A stretch of DNA of 64,000 nt from Modicisalibacter muralis (lineage in GTDB: Bacteria; Pseudomonadota; Gammaproteobacteria; Pseudomonadales; Halomonadaceae), in the NCBI RefSeq assembly GCF_900102945.1, contig NZ_FNGI01000003.1:248001-312000 (forward strand), given 5' to 3'. Positions 42,624 to 53,576 of this stretch are shown here, in pieces. A model generated the notes under the pieces. It ran no database searches and had not been told where the DNA came from. It was given only the letters and a program-made list of their open reading frames with translations. The translations under genes were made by a program, and so were the position numbers. Positions within the stretch are counted from its first letter, which is position 1. The number at the start of each line of letters is the position of its first letter.

Positions 42624-44765
42624 TTACCGGGTCATGACAGGCTGGGCCGGCAGGCGCCCCTGCCGCGCACTCCATAGCAGCACCGCGATGAAGATCGCCA
42701 AGCCGGTCAGGTCGACGGCGAGCATACCATGTGGCCATAGCATCAGCGCGCCGATGGGGAACATCAGAAGGCGAACCCACCACGGCAACTCATGCTCGAG
42801 ATAGCCTTCCAGCCCGGCGATGATGGCGTAGATGCCGAACAGCGCGAAGACGAACACCGTCAGCTTTTCGAGCAGCGTACCGCTGAGCAGCGGCGACCAC
42901 ACGAACAGTAGCGGCACGATATAAAGCCCCTTGGCGAGTTTCCACGCCGTGAAGCCGGTGCGCATCTGTGGCGTGCCGGCGATGGCCGCGGCGGCGAAGG
43001 CGGTCAGGCACACCGGTGGCGTGACGTTGGAATCCTGCGACAGCCAGAAAATCACCATGTGCGCGGCGACCAGCGCCATGGTCAAAAAGTGCGGCGATAG
43101 CGCCTGCTCGTAGAGTTGACTCTGGAAAGTATCGGGCACCTTCGCCAGCAGCGCTTCGGCACTGGCCATGTCCATCGGCGCGGAGAGCGCCTGGAGCTGG
43201 TCCGGCGCGGCGATCATGAAGATCGCCCGGGCCTGCTGCGGCAAGTCGCCGTCGGCAATCAGCTCGAGCAGTTGCGCGTGGGCGATCAGATCGTAAAGCG
43301 CCGGGGCCGACAGCGTGGCGAGCACGATGTAGGACGCCGTCACCGGCAGTCCCATGCCGAGAATCAGCGAGGCGATGGCGATCAGCACGATGGTGACCAG
43401 CAGGCTGCCGCCGGCCCAGTCGGTGATCATCAGCGAGAAGACGCTGCCGATGCCGGTGGTCGAGACCACGTTGACGATCAACCCCACGGTGATCAGCAGG
43501 ATCGCCGTGGTGGTCATGTTGCGCGCCCCCAGCGCCAGCGACTCGACGATGGCACGCGGCCCCATCGGATGCTTCGACAGCCACGAGGCCACGATGACCG
43601 AGAGGATCGCGACGCCGGCGGCATAGGTCGGCGTGAAACCCTGGATCATCGCGCCGATCAGCACCACCAACGGCAGCAGGAAGTGCCAGCCGCCCTTGAG
43701 CACCTCGCCGAACGTCGGTGCGTCGGGGTCGACCAACTGCTGGGCGTTGCTGCGCTTGGCCTCGACGCGCACGAACATCGCCACCGACAGGAAATACAAC
43801 AGTGCCGGCAAGGCCGCCACGCCGATGATGGTCAGGTACGACACCTGGGTATAGGAGGCCATGATGAACGCGCCGGCGCCCATCACCGGCGGCATTAGCT
43901 GCCCGCCGGTCGAGGCCGCCGCCTCGACGCCGGCGGCGAAGCGTGGATGATAGCCGGCCTTGCGCATCAGCGGGATGGTAATGACGCCGGTGGAGACGGT
44001 ATTGGCCACCGCCGAGCCGGAGACCGAGCCCATCAGCCCCGACGAGAACACGGCGACGAAGCCGGGGCCGCCGGTCAGGCGTCCGGCCGCGCAGCGCGCC
44101 AGTTCGATGATGAAGTCCCCGGCGCCGGAGCGAACCAGAAAGGCACCGAAGAGAATGAACATGAACACGTAGGACCAGGAGATGCGGGCGATCATGCCCA
44201 GCATGCCCTCGCCGCCCAGGTAGCTGCGAAACAGCAGCGTCTCCCAGGTCAGCCCGGGAAAGTTGAAGATGCCGTCGACGTACTGGCCCCACCAGGAGAC
44301 GTAGGTCAGGGCGATGACGCACAGCACCGGAATGAACCAGCCGGTGGTGCGCCGCGCGAACTCGAGAATCAGCGCCACGGCGGTGATCGAGACGATCCAG
44401 TCCGCGGTATTGAAATTCACCCCGCGCGCGTAGAGCGCATCCTCGAAGGCGATCAGATACAGCGCGCAGCCCATCGCGGCCAGCGCCAGGATCACGTCGA
44501 CGACGAAAACCAGGCGTCGCGATCCGTGTTTCGCCGTGCCCACCAGCGGCACAGACAGTGCGCACAGCACGCCGAAGGCGCCGAAGTGCAGAGCACTGGT
44601 CCACAGCGTCGACATCGTCGACAGCGTATTGAAGTAGAGGTGGCTCAACGCCACGACAACCGCGAAAACGAACAGGAAGCGGCCCAGCCAGGGGTGCTGC
44701 AGGCGCCCCTCATCCTCGCTGGCACTCTCGTTGTCGCGGACCTGATCGATCTTGGGCTCGCTCAC
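42624..44765 (-). CDS. TAXI-type TRAP transporter fused permease (DctQM-like)
   Basis: A 713-residue inner-membrane protein with some 16-18 hydrophobic segments, the fused small and large permease of TAXI-TRAP systems. ASTGGQLMPPVMGAGAFIMA near residue 290 and GMGLPVTASYIVLATLSAPAL near 500 are typical. It works with the TAXI binding protein encoded upstream to import an organic acid or amino acid using a sodium or proton gradient. The GTG at VSEPKID is preferred, with AGGAG upstream; a longer frame reaches back 18 codons. The gap to the binding-protein gene is 132 bases. Confidence 0.92.
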   Translation of the reverse strand: MSEPKIDQVRDNESASEDEGRLQHPWLGRFLFVFAVVVALSHLYFNTLSTMSTLWTSALHFGAFGVLCALSVPLVGTAKHGSRRLVFVVDVILALAAMGCALYLIAFEDALYARGVNFNTADWIVSITAVALILEFARRTTGWFIPVLCVIALTYVSWWGQYVDGIFNFPGLTWETLLFRSYLGGEGMLGMIARISWSYVFMFILFGAFLVRSGAGDFIIELARCAAGRLTGGPGFVAVFSSGLMGSVSGSAVANTVSTGVITIPLMRKAGYHPRFAAGVEAAASTGGQLMPPVMGAGAFIMASYTQVSYLTIIGVAALPALLYFLSVAMFVRVEAKRSNAQQLVDPDAPTFGEVLKGGWHFLLPLVVLIGAMIQGFTPTYAAGVAILSVIVASWLSKHPMGPRAIVESLALGARNMTTTAILLITVGLIVNVVSTTGIGSVFSLMITDWAGGSLLVTIVLIAIASLILGMGLPVTASYIVLATLSAPALYDLIAHAQLLELIADGDLPQQARAIFMIAAPDQLQALSAPMDMASAEALLAKVPDTFQSQLYEQALSPHFLTMALVAAHMVIFWLSQDSNVTPPVCLTAFAAAAIAGTPQMRTGFTAWKLAKGLYIVPLLFVWSPLLSGTLLEKLTVFVFALFGIYAIIAGLEGYLEHELPWWVRLLMFPIGALMLWPHGMLAVDLTGLAIFIAVLLWSARQGRLPAQPVMTR

Positions 44766-44897
44766 GGAACTCTCCTGAAAAAAGTAGGCAGGCCGTTCCG
44801 GCGAAAGCTCGGAGGGCACGCGATCGCCCGGCGCGACGGCCGGGCGTGGTAATGGCGAACGTCGCCGGGCCGTACCGCGACCCGGGACGGCCTCGAC

Positions 44898-45926
44898 TTA
44901 CTCGGCGTCGGGCAGCAGGCGCTCGGGGATCTCGAGGCCCTGCTCCTGGAAGTAGCGCGCGGCGCCCGGGTGCAGCGGCATCGGCAGGCCGGCGATCGCC
45001 TTTTCCAGCGCCATCGCCTTGGTCGCCGGATGGATGTTGTTGAGGAACGGCAGGTTCTCGTACATCGTCTTGGTGATCCGGTAGACGTGATCCTCGGGCA
45101 CGTCGGCGCGCACGGCGAGAATGTTCGGCTGGGCGATGGTGTGGATCGGCTCGGACTGATTGGGGTAGGTGTCAGGCGCGATCTCGTACGGCGTCCACAG
45201 GTCGAACTCGCTGTTGACCTTGGCCAGTTGTTCCTCGCTGAAGTCCAGCGTGGTAATGCCGCCGCCGACGTTGGCATAGGCGCGGGTCACCGCCGAGGCC
45301 GGCGCGCCGGCGGGAATGTTCATGCCCTCGATGGTGCCGTTCTGCAGCGCATCGGCGCTGGGGCCGTAGCCCAGGTAGGCGACATCCATCTTATCCACGT
45401 CGATACCCAGCTGGCCGAGGATATAGCGGCCGGAACCCTCGGTGCCGGAATTGCGCGCGCCGATCGAGAAGGTCTCGCCGTACAGGTTGGCCATGTCCGC
45501 GATGGTGCCGCTCTCGACCATGTCGTCGGTGACCACGAAGTGCTCGACGTTCTGCCACAGCATCGACACGCTACGCAGGTTCTTGTAGGCCTTGGGCACC
45601 GGGCCGCTGCCGTTCCAGGCATAGGCGCCATACAGGCCCTGGAGGATGCCGAACTGGGCCTGGTCCTCGTCCATCAGCTTGAGGTTCTCGCCGGAACCGG
45701 CGGAGCTGATCGCCGAGACCGAAATGCCGCTGGTGGGTTCGAGCTTGACCTTGACCAGCGTCGACAACGCGACGCCGACCGGATAGTAGGTGCCGCCGGT
45801 GGTGGCCGTCGCCATGATGTACTGGGCGCCATCGCCCTCCTGCGCAGTGGCGGCGGACGCGGACACGCCCAATGCGGCGGCGGTGGCCAGGCCGAGGGCG
45901 GACTTGAGGAACTGACGCTTGTGCAT
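44898..45926 (-). CDS. TAXI-family TRAP transporter solute-binding protein
   Basis: A 342-residue periplasmic protein with a signal peptide ending near residue 29 (ASAATAQ). YIMATATTGGTYYPVGVALS is the conserved ligand-binding start of TAXI proteins, followed by NLKLMDEDQAQFGILQG and FSIGARNSGTEGSGRYIL. MHKRQFLK is taken as the start, with AAGGAG six bases upstream. It is first in the TRAP operon, downstream of a sigma-54-type promoter, which suggests control by the DctD-like activator nearby. The ligand (glutamate-like or dicarboxylate) is not clear. Confidence 0.92.
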   Translation of the reverse strand: MHKRQFLKSALGLATAAALGVSASAATAQEGDGAQYIMATATTGGTYYPVGVALSTLVKVKLEPTSGISVSAISSAGSGENLKLMDEDQAQFGILQGLYGAYAWNGSGPVPKAYKNLRSVSMLWQNVEHFVVTDDMVESGTIADMANLYGETFSIGARNSGTEGSGRYILGQLGIDVDKMDVAYLGYGPSADALQNGTIEGMNIPAGAPASAVTRAYANVGGGITTLDFSEEQLAKVNSEFDLWTPYEIAPDTYPNQSEPIHTIAQPNILAVRADVPEDHVYRITKTMYENLPFLNNIHPATKAMALEKAIAGLPMPLHPGAARYFQEQGLEIPERLLPDAE

Positions 45927-45974
45927 GCCTTTCTCCTTGTTGGATGGCGTTGCCATGGGTGCGTCAGTAGCGAT

Positions 45975-45991
45975 AGCAAGGTTCTTGCCAA
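45975..45991 (-). promoter_or_regulatory. Sigma-54 (RpoN) promoter of the TAXI-TRAP operon
   Basis: On the minus strand TTGGCAAGAACCTTGCT matches the -24/-12 consensus TTGGCACGN4TTGCW at all positions but one (A for C after GGCA). It lies 48 bases before the start codon of the binding-protein gene, giving a transcription start near 45963. Confidence 0.8.
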
Positions 45992-46128
45992 CTCAAGAAA
46001 AAATTTTAATAACAACAAGATAGCCATACGCCGCCGGCTCGACCAATGGCGCCGCTAGCAAGATTTGGCCGATCCAGCCACACTGCTCGGCAAGAAATGG
46101 CCGATCTGCCACTGCGGAGTCGACGACG

Positions 46129-46560
46129 ATGAGTGAGTTCCGATTGCATCCCCGCCTCGAGGGCGATACCCATGCGCTGACCGACCTGGCGCTGTGCCAG
46201 GTGCGGCTGATGGACGACGCCCGCTTCGCCTGGTTGATTTTGGTACCGCGCCGCCCCGGAGCGCGCGAAGTCTTCGAACTCTCCCCCGGGGATCAGGCAC
46301 AACTATGGCATGAGGCCACCTGGCTCGGTCGCGAGCTCAAGCAGGCCGTGAATGGCGACAAGTTGAACCTGGCCACGCTGGGCAATCAGGTGACGCAATT
46401 GCATCTGCATGTGATCGTGCGCAGCGAGCGCGACGCCGCCTGGCCGGCGCCGGTGTGGGGCTTCGGCGACCCCGAACCCTACGACGGCAAGCGCCTCGAG
46501 AGCATGCGCGAGCGCGTATGCAAGCTCGCCGAGCGGCTGCCCCGGCTCGTCGGCGGCTGA
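46129..46560 (+). CDS. HIT-family nucleotide-binding protein
   Basis: A 143-residue histidine-triad protein. The catalytic motif is QLHLHVIVR near residue 88 (the first His replaced by Gln as in some subfamilies), with LILVPRRPGAREVFEL near 36. HIT proteins hydrolyse or transfer nucleotidyl groups; many such short versions are general hydrolases with unknown physiological target. It is divergent from the TRAP operon and convergent with the DctD-like gene. Confidence 0.88.
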   Translation: MSEFRLHPRLEGDTHALTDLALCQVRLMDDARFAWLILVPRRPGAREVFELSPGDQAQLWHEATWLGRELKQAVNGDKLNLATLGNQVTQLHLHVIVRSERDAAWPAPVWGFGDPEPYDGKRLESMRERVCKLAERLPRLVGG

Positions 46561-46570
46561 GCAGCCGCCG
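46551..46570. terminator. Hairpin between convergent HIT and dctD-like genes
   Basis: An 8-bp perfect stem CGGCGGCT/AGCCGCCG with a four-base loop spans the HIT stop codon. There is no T run on either side, so termination is uncertain. Confidence 0.35.
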
Positions 46571-46577
46571 CAGTGGG

Positions 46578-47926
<1,349 letters not shown>

Positions 47927-47930
<4 letters not shown>

Positions 47931-49750
47931 GTCAGCGTCTCCTCCCGCGAACGTGGCAAAGGCGCGGCCGCGCAGGGCAGCTCGACCCGGAATTCCGCCC
48001 CACCGCCCTGGGCCAAGGGACGATTCCGGGCGTGGATGCGACCTTCGAGATCCTGCACGATACCGAAGGTGATGAAGAGGCCCAAGCCCAGACCATCGCC
48101 CACCTCCTTGGTGGTAAAAAAAGGATCGAATAGGTGCTCGAGCGCCTCGTCATCCAGCCCCGGGCCGTTGTCGCGAACCCACAGCAGCACATGTTCGCCG
48201 CGCTCCTCGACCTGAATCTCCAAGCACGGCGACGCCACGCCGCGCAGCGCGTCGAGGGCGTTGCGCAATAGGTTGGTCGCCAGTTGCTCCAGACGCACCT
48301 CGTCGCCGGCCACCCAGATCGCGCGACGTCCTTCGTCAGGCAGGTCAAGACGCCATTCGACGCACTGGCGAACCAGGCGCTCGTCGAGCAGCTCGAGCAC
48401 GAAACGCAGCCGTGCCACCAGATCCACCGGCTCGCGCGCGCCACCCTTGCGCGCGAACAGCTTGAGTTGGCGAATCAGCGTCGACAAGCGCTCGCAGAGT
48501 GCCTGGATACGTCGAAAATTGTCGCCGGCGGCGGCAGAGCGATTGCGCTCAAGCAGCCGCGCGCCGCTGGCCGCGTAGGTGCGGATGCCCGACAGTGGTT
48601 GATTAAGCTCGTGCGCGATGCCCGCCGCCATGGTGCCCAGCGCCGCCAGCTTGCCGGCCTGGACCAGATCGGCCTGGGCCGCTTGTAACGCTCGGGTACG
48701 CTCGATCACGCGGCTCTCCAGACGTTCGTTGGCCTCGCGCATGATGCGCGCCTCGCGCTCGCGCAGACGCAGGCGCTGCTGACGCTCGCGCAGCCACAAC
48801 GCCAGCAGGACCAGCGCCACGCATAACGCAGCGGCAACCAGTACGGCGTTGCGCGCGCTGGCGTACAGCGGGCGCAACGGCAGCAGGTAGTGCATCGTCC
48901 AGCCCAGCGTATCCAGGGCGCTGGCGGTCGTGACGTAGCGCTCGCCGACGCCTTCGCTGCCGATCAACAGCGTATCGTCGTTCAGCCGGGTGCCCAGCGG
49001 TCGCAGCTCGGCACCGTTGAATTGGCGCTGGGCGCGGATCGCCGTCAAGGCTTGTTCGCTCACGTCGTGAAGGCGACGAAAGCGCCAATCGGGTCGACTG
49101 GAAAGAATCACCACACCATTGGCATCGCTGAGCAGCACTTGCTCGCCGGCCTGGCGCCAGTCCTCCTGCAACGACTCCAGCGACACCTTGACCGCGAGTA
49201 CGCCGATCACCTCGTCGTCGTTCGCCGTAGCCGAGACCCCGCCGATCGTTACCGGGGCCGAGACGAAATAGCCCGGACGCCCGGTGGTGTTGCCCACGGC
49301 GAAGAACTCGCCCTGACGTCCACGCATGGCGGCGAGGAAATAAGGGCGGAAGTGATAGCGATGACCGACGAAACTATGTGGCGTGGCGTGATTACTGGCG
49401 GCGATGGTCAGGCCTTGGTCGTTCATCAGGTAGATAGCCTGCGCCCCGGAGCGTTCGGCGACGCGCTGCAGATGCTCATTGACCCGAGCATTGAGCGGCG
49501 CGCTGGCATCGTGAAGCGCTGTACGCACCAATGGCTGACGCGCCAGTAGACCGGGCAGGTAGACGAAGCGATCGAGAGCGCCTTCCAGGCTGCTGGCGTA
49601 CAGCGCCAGGCGCGTGTCGGCATGCGCGCGGGCCTCGCGCGTGGCGCTGCCCAGTTGCCAGTGCCAGACCCACCACAGCAGCACGACGACCAGCGCGCCG
49701 GTCACTATCAGCAGCAGGCGTCGCAAGCGTCGTCGCCGCACTGGACTCAC
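47927..49750 (-). CDS. DctB-like sensor histidine kinase
   Basis: A 607-residue membrane sensor with two transmembrane helices (about 9-28 and 300-325) flanking a periplasmic double-Cache-like domain, with YHFRPYFLAAMRGRQGEF and GRPGYFVSAPV as in DctB sensors of C4-dicarboxylates. A coiled coil leads to the H-box GTMAAGIAHELNQPLSG, then N-box NLLRNALDAL and G-boxes DNGPGLD and GDGLGLGLFI. The GTG start overlaps the upstream lipoprotein stop (GTGA). The much longer open frame upstream is out of the real coding frame of the neighbours and is not used. Confidence 0.9.
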
Positions 49751-50112
49751 TGGCGCGCCTCGACGCGCGCGGCGATTTCCGCCAGCAGCGTATCGAAGCG
49801 CCACGGGTCGATGTAGCTCCCGCCGCGTCGCCCCGACAGCGCCAGTCGCGTGCCTGATGCGGCGGCGCTGGCCTCGAGGCGCACCACGTAGCCGGGGCGC
49901 GCCGCCCGCACCGCGTCGACACGACCCAGTTCGGCATCGGCGAGGCGAATCACGAAGCCTCGTTCGATCAGCACCTCGACGCCGGTTTCCAGCACTTCGT
50001 CGACCGGGCCGGCAACCACGACCGCACGTTCGGGCGGCGCTGGCACCGAGGTCGCGCAACCCGCCAGCAGCAGTAGCGCCGACAACCATAATGCAACGCT
50101 CGAGCGGCTCAT
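49747..50112 (-). CDS. Small lipoprotein translationally coupled to the DctB-like kinase
   Basis: A 121-residue lipoprotein precursor with lipobox LLLAGC (Cys near 19). The mature domain has GPVDEVLETGVEVLIERGFVIRLADAEL and a GGSYIDPWRFDTLLAEIAARVE tail, an alpha-beta pattern like small envelope domains that resemble DUF-type lipoproteins. I do not assign a family. It overlaps the upstream lipoprotein gene (ATGA) and the kinase gene (GTGA), forming one coupled unit. It could modulate signal sensing in the periplasm; this is speculation from gene order. Confidence 0.75.
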   Translation of the reverse strand: MSRSSVALWLSALLLLAGCATSVPAPPERAVVVAGPVDEVLETGVEVLIERGFVIRLADAELGRVDAVRAARPGYVVRLEASAAASGTRLALSGRRGGSYIDPWRFDTLLAEIAARVEARQ

Positions 50113-50669
50113 GGGTTGCCCTCCCTGCCCACGCCGGTGCGTAGATGCGCGGCGATGGATTCGTTGAGTTCACGGCAGAAATCGCCATGGTTGTCGGCTC
50201 GCGCATCGACCACGTAACCACTAGGGTCGATCACGCTGGAGTCGCGGGTGACGCGTACCGTCGTATCGCTACTCACCACCGACAAACGTTCGACCTGCAT
50301 CGGATCGCCACCGAAGTGCGTGCCAAAGCCCAGCCCGACACCCGAGCCACTGCCGAAGCCACCCCACAGCGAAGAGAAACCGAACCAGGGTCGATCCACC
50401 GCGCCAAGCCCAGGCAGGCGAGTGGTACGCTCGGCGCTCACCACGCCCAGTTCGACCTCGGTATTGCGAATCGTGAAGCCACGCGCCTCCAGCGCGGCGA
50501 TAGTGGCGCGCAGCCAGTCCTCGCGGGATACGTCGCCATCACGTGGCCACTCGCACTCCCGGGGTAGCGGTTCAGGGCTACGACCCAGTGGATCCTGGCC
50601 GCCAAGGCCCTGGCAACCGGTCAGCAAAGCCACAACGAGGAAAACGGAGAATCGCTGCATGGTCGACAT
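50109..50669 (-). CDS. Lipoprotein with glycine-rich segment, first gene of the dctBD-like unit
   Basis: A 186-residue lipoprotein precursor with lipobox ALLTGC (Cys near 19). The middle is rich in Gly, Ser and Phe (GFSSLWGGFGSGSGVGLGFG, about 97-116), flanked by regions like those of the next lipoprotein: LRATIAALEARGFTIRNTEVELG here resembles VLIERGFVIRLADAELG there, so the two may be distant paralogs. GAGGTG lies seven bases before the ATG. Function is unknown. Confidence 0.75.
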   Translation of the reverse strand: MSTMQRFSVFLVVALLTGCQGLGGQDPLGRSPEPLPRECEWPRDGDVSREDWLRATIAALEARGFTIRNTEVELGVVSAERTTRLPGLGAVDRPWFGFSSLWGGFGSGSGVGLGFGTHFGGDPMQVERLSVVSSDTTVRVTRDSSVIDPSGYVVDARADNHGDFCRELNESIAAHLRTGVGREGNP

Positions 50670-50860
50670 GATACGGCACCTCGCTGTTCTCTGACGGGTC
50701 TTGCCGGGCTCGGCTGGCTCCGGCCTGCTTTCATCTTAGCGTCACTGGGTTATCTACGTATGTTCCCATCCACCGGACTCGCCGATGTCGCTCGACGGAT
50801 GAGACGCTCCGTTAATTACTTTAGGATGGCGCATGAACCAAGGGCACAAGGACTTTGCTA

Positions 50861-52852
50861 ATGACAACTACCGATAAGCCGTCGGTGGCGGGCATCAACC
50901 CCCCGGTATTCTTCGGCTCGGCGATCGTGATCCTGGGCTTCGTCGTCTTCACGGTGATCAGCCCGGAGACCGCCGGCAACCTATTCGGCCATGTCCAGAC
51001 ATGGATCATCGATACCCTGGGCTGGTTCTACCTGCTGGCCATGGGCGTATATCTGCTATTTTCGCTGTATCTGGCCCTCTCGCGCTACGGTGAGATCAAG
51101 CTCGGCCCCGATCATTCCGAGCCCGAGTTCAGCTACAGTTCGTGGTTCGCCATGCTGTTTTCCGCCGGCATGGGCATCGGCCTGATGTTCTACGGCGTCG
51201 CCGAGCCGGTATTTCACTTCACCGCGCCGCCGGTGGGCGAGGCTGGCACCAGCGAGGCCGCCCGCGAGGCCATGAAGCTGACCTTCTTCCACTGGGGCAT
51301 GCATGCCTGGGGCGTCTATGCGGTGGTGGCCCTGGCGCTGGCCTATTTCAGCTTCCGTCATGGCCTGCCGCTACGTATCAGTTCGGCACTCTACCCCTTG
51401 ATCGGCAAGCGCATTCACGGGCCGATCGGCCATGCGGTGGATATCTTCGCCGTATTCGGCACCATGTTCGGCGTGGCTACCTCGCTGGGCCTTGGCGTAC
51501 TTCAGGTCAACTCCGGCCTCAACTACCTGTTCGATGTACCTCAAGACATCACGGTCCAGATCATCCTGATCGCCATTATCACCGCCTTCGCCACCACCTC
51601 GGTGGTATTGGGCCTGGATGGCGGCATTCGCCGAATATCCGAACTCAACCTGGGCCTGGCGCTGCTGCTGCTGCTGTTCGTGCTTGCGGTGGGTCCGACG
51701 ATCTTCCTGCTACAGAGTTTCATCCAGAACACCGGTGCCTACCTGTCCGACGTCGTCGATCGCACCTTCAACATGTACGCCTATAATCTGAGCGACGGCC
51801 CGTCCAGTTGGCTGGGTGGCTGGACGCTGTTCTACTGGGGCTGGTGGATCGCCTGGTCGCCGTTCGTCGGCATGTTCATCGCCCGCGTCTCGCGTGGCCG
51901 GACCATTCGCCAGTTCGTGGTCGGCGTGCTGCTGGTGCCGGTTGGCTTCACCTTCCTGTGGCTGACGGTGTTCGGCGACACCGCGCTGCACCTGTTGCTG
52001 ATGGAGAACGTCCAGGGTTTGGCCGAGGCGGTCAACGCCGACGCCTCGGTGGCACTGTTCCAGTTCCTCGAGAACTTCCCACTGAGCCAGATATCCTCGC
52101 TGATCGCGACGATCCTGGTGGTGACCTTCTTCGTCACCTCCTCGGATTCCGGCTCGCTGGTCATCGATATGCTGACCTCCAAGGACGGCGACGAATCGCC
52201 GGTCTGGCAGCGCATCTTCTGGGCCGTCTCCGAAGGCTTCGTCGCCATGGCACTACTGCTCGCCGGTGGACTGTCCGCATTGCAGACCGCATCGATCGCC
52301 TCGGCGCTACCCTTCTCGCTGATCCTGATGTTCGTCGCCTACGGCATGCTCAAGGCACTGCGTATCGAAGGGGTCAAGATGAGTAGCATGCGCAGCACGG
52401 TGAATACCGCACCGGCGCTCTCCGGGGTGCCCAATGCCTGGCAGCGCCGCGTCGAGACGCTGGTCAGCGTGCCCAAAAAGCAGCATGTCGAGCGCTTTCT
52501 GACGGAGACCGTGATTCCCGCCATGCATTCGGTAGCCGATGAGCTCAAGAGTCAGGGCCTCGACGTGCGTACCCGCGAGGAAGAAGATCGCAGCTATCTG
52601 GAAGTCAGCCACGGCGAGGAGATCGACTTCATCTACGGAGTGCGCATGCGTGCCTACGCCGCGCCGTCATTCGCCATGGCTGGCGTCAATCGTAATATTC
52701 GCACCGAGAAGCGCAAGCAGTTCCACGCCGAGGTATTTCTGCGCGAAGGCGGCCAGGGTTACGACCTGATGGGCTACACCAAGGAGCAGGTAATCGGCGA
52801 TGTGCTCGATCAGTACGAGAAGCACATGTACTTCCTGCATGCCGTGCGCTGA
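50861..52852 (+). CDS. betT: BCCT-family choline/betaine transporter, BetT-like
   Basis: A 663-residue protein with 12 transmembrane helices. The BCCT signature is seen in GMGIGLMFYGVAEPVFHF and TLFYWGWWIAWSPFVGMFIARVSRGRTIRQF (core YWGWWIAWSPFVGMFIARVS). The long hydrophilic C-terminal tail (about 515-663) is the regulatory domain of BetT-type choline transporters. In halophiles BetT feeds choline to glycine betaine synthesis. ATG at MTTTDKPS is used, with AAGGA eight bases upstream; the frame extends to a TTG. No betIBA genes are nearby, so choline is an inference. Confidence 0.88.
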   Translation: MTTTDKPSVAGINPPVFFGSAIVILGFVVFTVISPETAGNLFGHVQTWIIDTLGWFYLLAMGVYLLFSLYLALSRYGEIKLGPDHSEPEFSYSSWFAMLFSAGMGIGLMFYGVAEPVFHFTAPPVGEAGTSEAAREAMKLTFFHWGMHAWGVYAVVALALAYFSFRHGLPLRISSALYPLIGKRIHGPIGHAVDIFAVFGTMFGVATSLGLGVLQVNSGLNYLFDVPQDITVQIILIAIITAFATTSVVLGLDGGIRRISELNLGLALLLLLFVLAVGPTIFLLQSFIQNTGAYLSDVVDRTFNMYAYNLSDGPSSWLGGWTLFYWGWWIAWSPFVGMFIARVSRGRTIRQFVVGVLLVPVGFTFLWLTVFGDTALHLLLMENVQGLAEAVNADASVALFQFLENFPLSQISSLIATILVVTFFVTSSDSGSLVIDMLTSKDGDESPVWQRIFWAVSEGFVAMALLLAGGLSALQTASIASALPFSLILMFVAYGMLKALRIEGVKMSSMRSTVNTAPALSGVPNAWQRRVETLVSVPKKQHVERFLTETVIPAMHSVADELKSQGLDVRTREEEDRSYLEVSHGEEIDFIYGVRMRAYAAPSFAMAGVNRNIRTEKRKQFHAEVFLREGGQGYDLMGYTKEQVIGDVLDQYEKHMYFLHAVR

Positions 52853-53030
52853 GCCCACCACGCCTGAAGAAGGCGCCGACCGTCGGGCTTGAAAACGCCC
52901 GGCGTCGGCCTCAGTTAATAGCTTCAGCCTATAGTGCATGACTATGTCGGCGATGCAGCAAATTGGCTATCGTCGTCCGAGGCGATGATCTAGCATCGAG
53001 ACAGTTTTCAACCACTCATGGAGGAAGATC

Positions 53031-53504
53031 ATGACCGATACCAATGCCATCGGCCTGCACCAGAGCAGCGCCAGTCAATTGGCCGAGAAACTCAACGCGC
53101 TGCTGGCCAATTACCAGATCTTCTACATGAACGTGCGCGGCTATCACTGGAACGTGAAGGGCCAGCAGTTTTTCGAATTGCATGCCAAGTTCGAGGAGCT
53201 TTATACCGACCTGCTGACCAAGGTCGATGAAGTCGCCGAGCGCATTCTGACACTCGGCCATCAACCGCTGCACGCCTATAGCAATTACGCCGAGATCGCC
53301 ACGATCCGCGAGGACAAGAACGTCCACGATGGCGAGTCTTGCGTACGCGGCATCGTGACCGGCTATCAGGCGTTGATCGAACTGCAGCGCGAGATTCTCA
53401 GCCTGGCCTCGGATGCCGATGACGAAGGCACCGCTTCACAGGCCAGCGATTATATCCGCGAGCAGGAAAAGACCATCTGGATGCTCAACGCCTATCTGGG
53501 TTGA
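53031..53504 (+). CDS. dps: Dps-family ferritin-like DNA-protection protein
   Basis: A 157-residue dodecameric ferritin-like protein that stores iron and protects DNA from peroxide. The ferroxidase site residues are visible in YHWNVKGQQFFELHAKFEELY and DEVAERILTLG. The N-terminal tail is short and not very basic, so DNA binding may be weak. The start is preceded by GGAGGAAGATC. A strong hairpin follows the gene. Confidence 0.94.
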   Translation: MTDTNAIGLHQSSASQLAEKLNALLANYQIFYMNVRGYHWNVKGQQFFELHAKFEELYTDLLTKVDEVAERILTLGHQPLHAYSNYAEIATIREDKNVHDGESCVRGIVTGYQALIELQREILSLASDADDEGTASQASDYIREQEKTIWMLNAYLG

Positions 53505-53538
53505 GCCGCTAACGTCGCGCTTCATGTAGGACATCATC

Positions 53539-53562
53539 GACGCCGCCCACCCGGGCGGCGTC
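53539..53562 (+). terminator. Terminator of dps
   Basis: A 10-bp perfect stem GACGCCGCCC/GGGCGGCGTC with a four-base loop lies 34 bases after the dps stop, followed by GCCGTTTCC. It may also act on the convergent rmuC. Confidence 0.7.
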
Positions 53563-53576
53563 GCCGTTTCCCGCTT

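Noticed and set aside
42790-44604. 604-codon minus-strand frame inside the TRAP permease
   Set aside because: It is rich in Arg, His and Gly with no recognisable domain, typical of a shadow frame in GC-rich DNA; the TRAP permease frame is clearly real.
52873-52911. Inverted repeat after betT as terminator
   Set aside because: The arms have mismatches and there is no T run; support is too weak to call.
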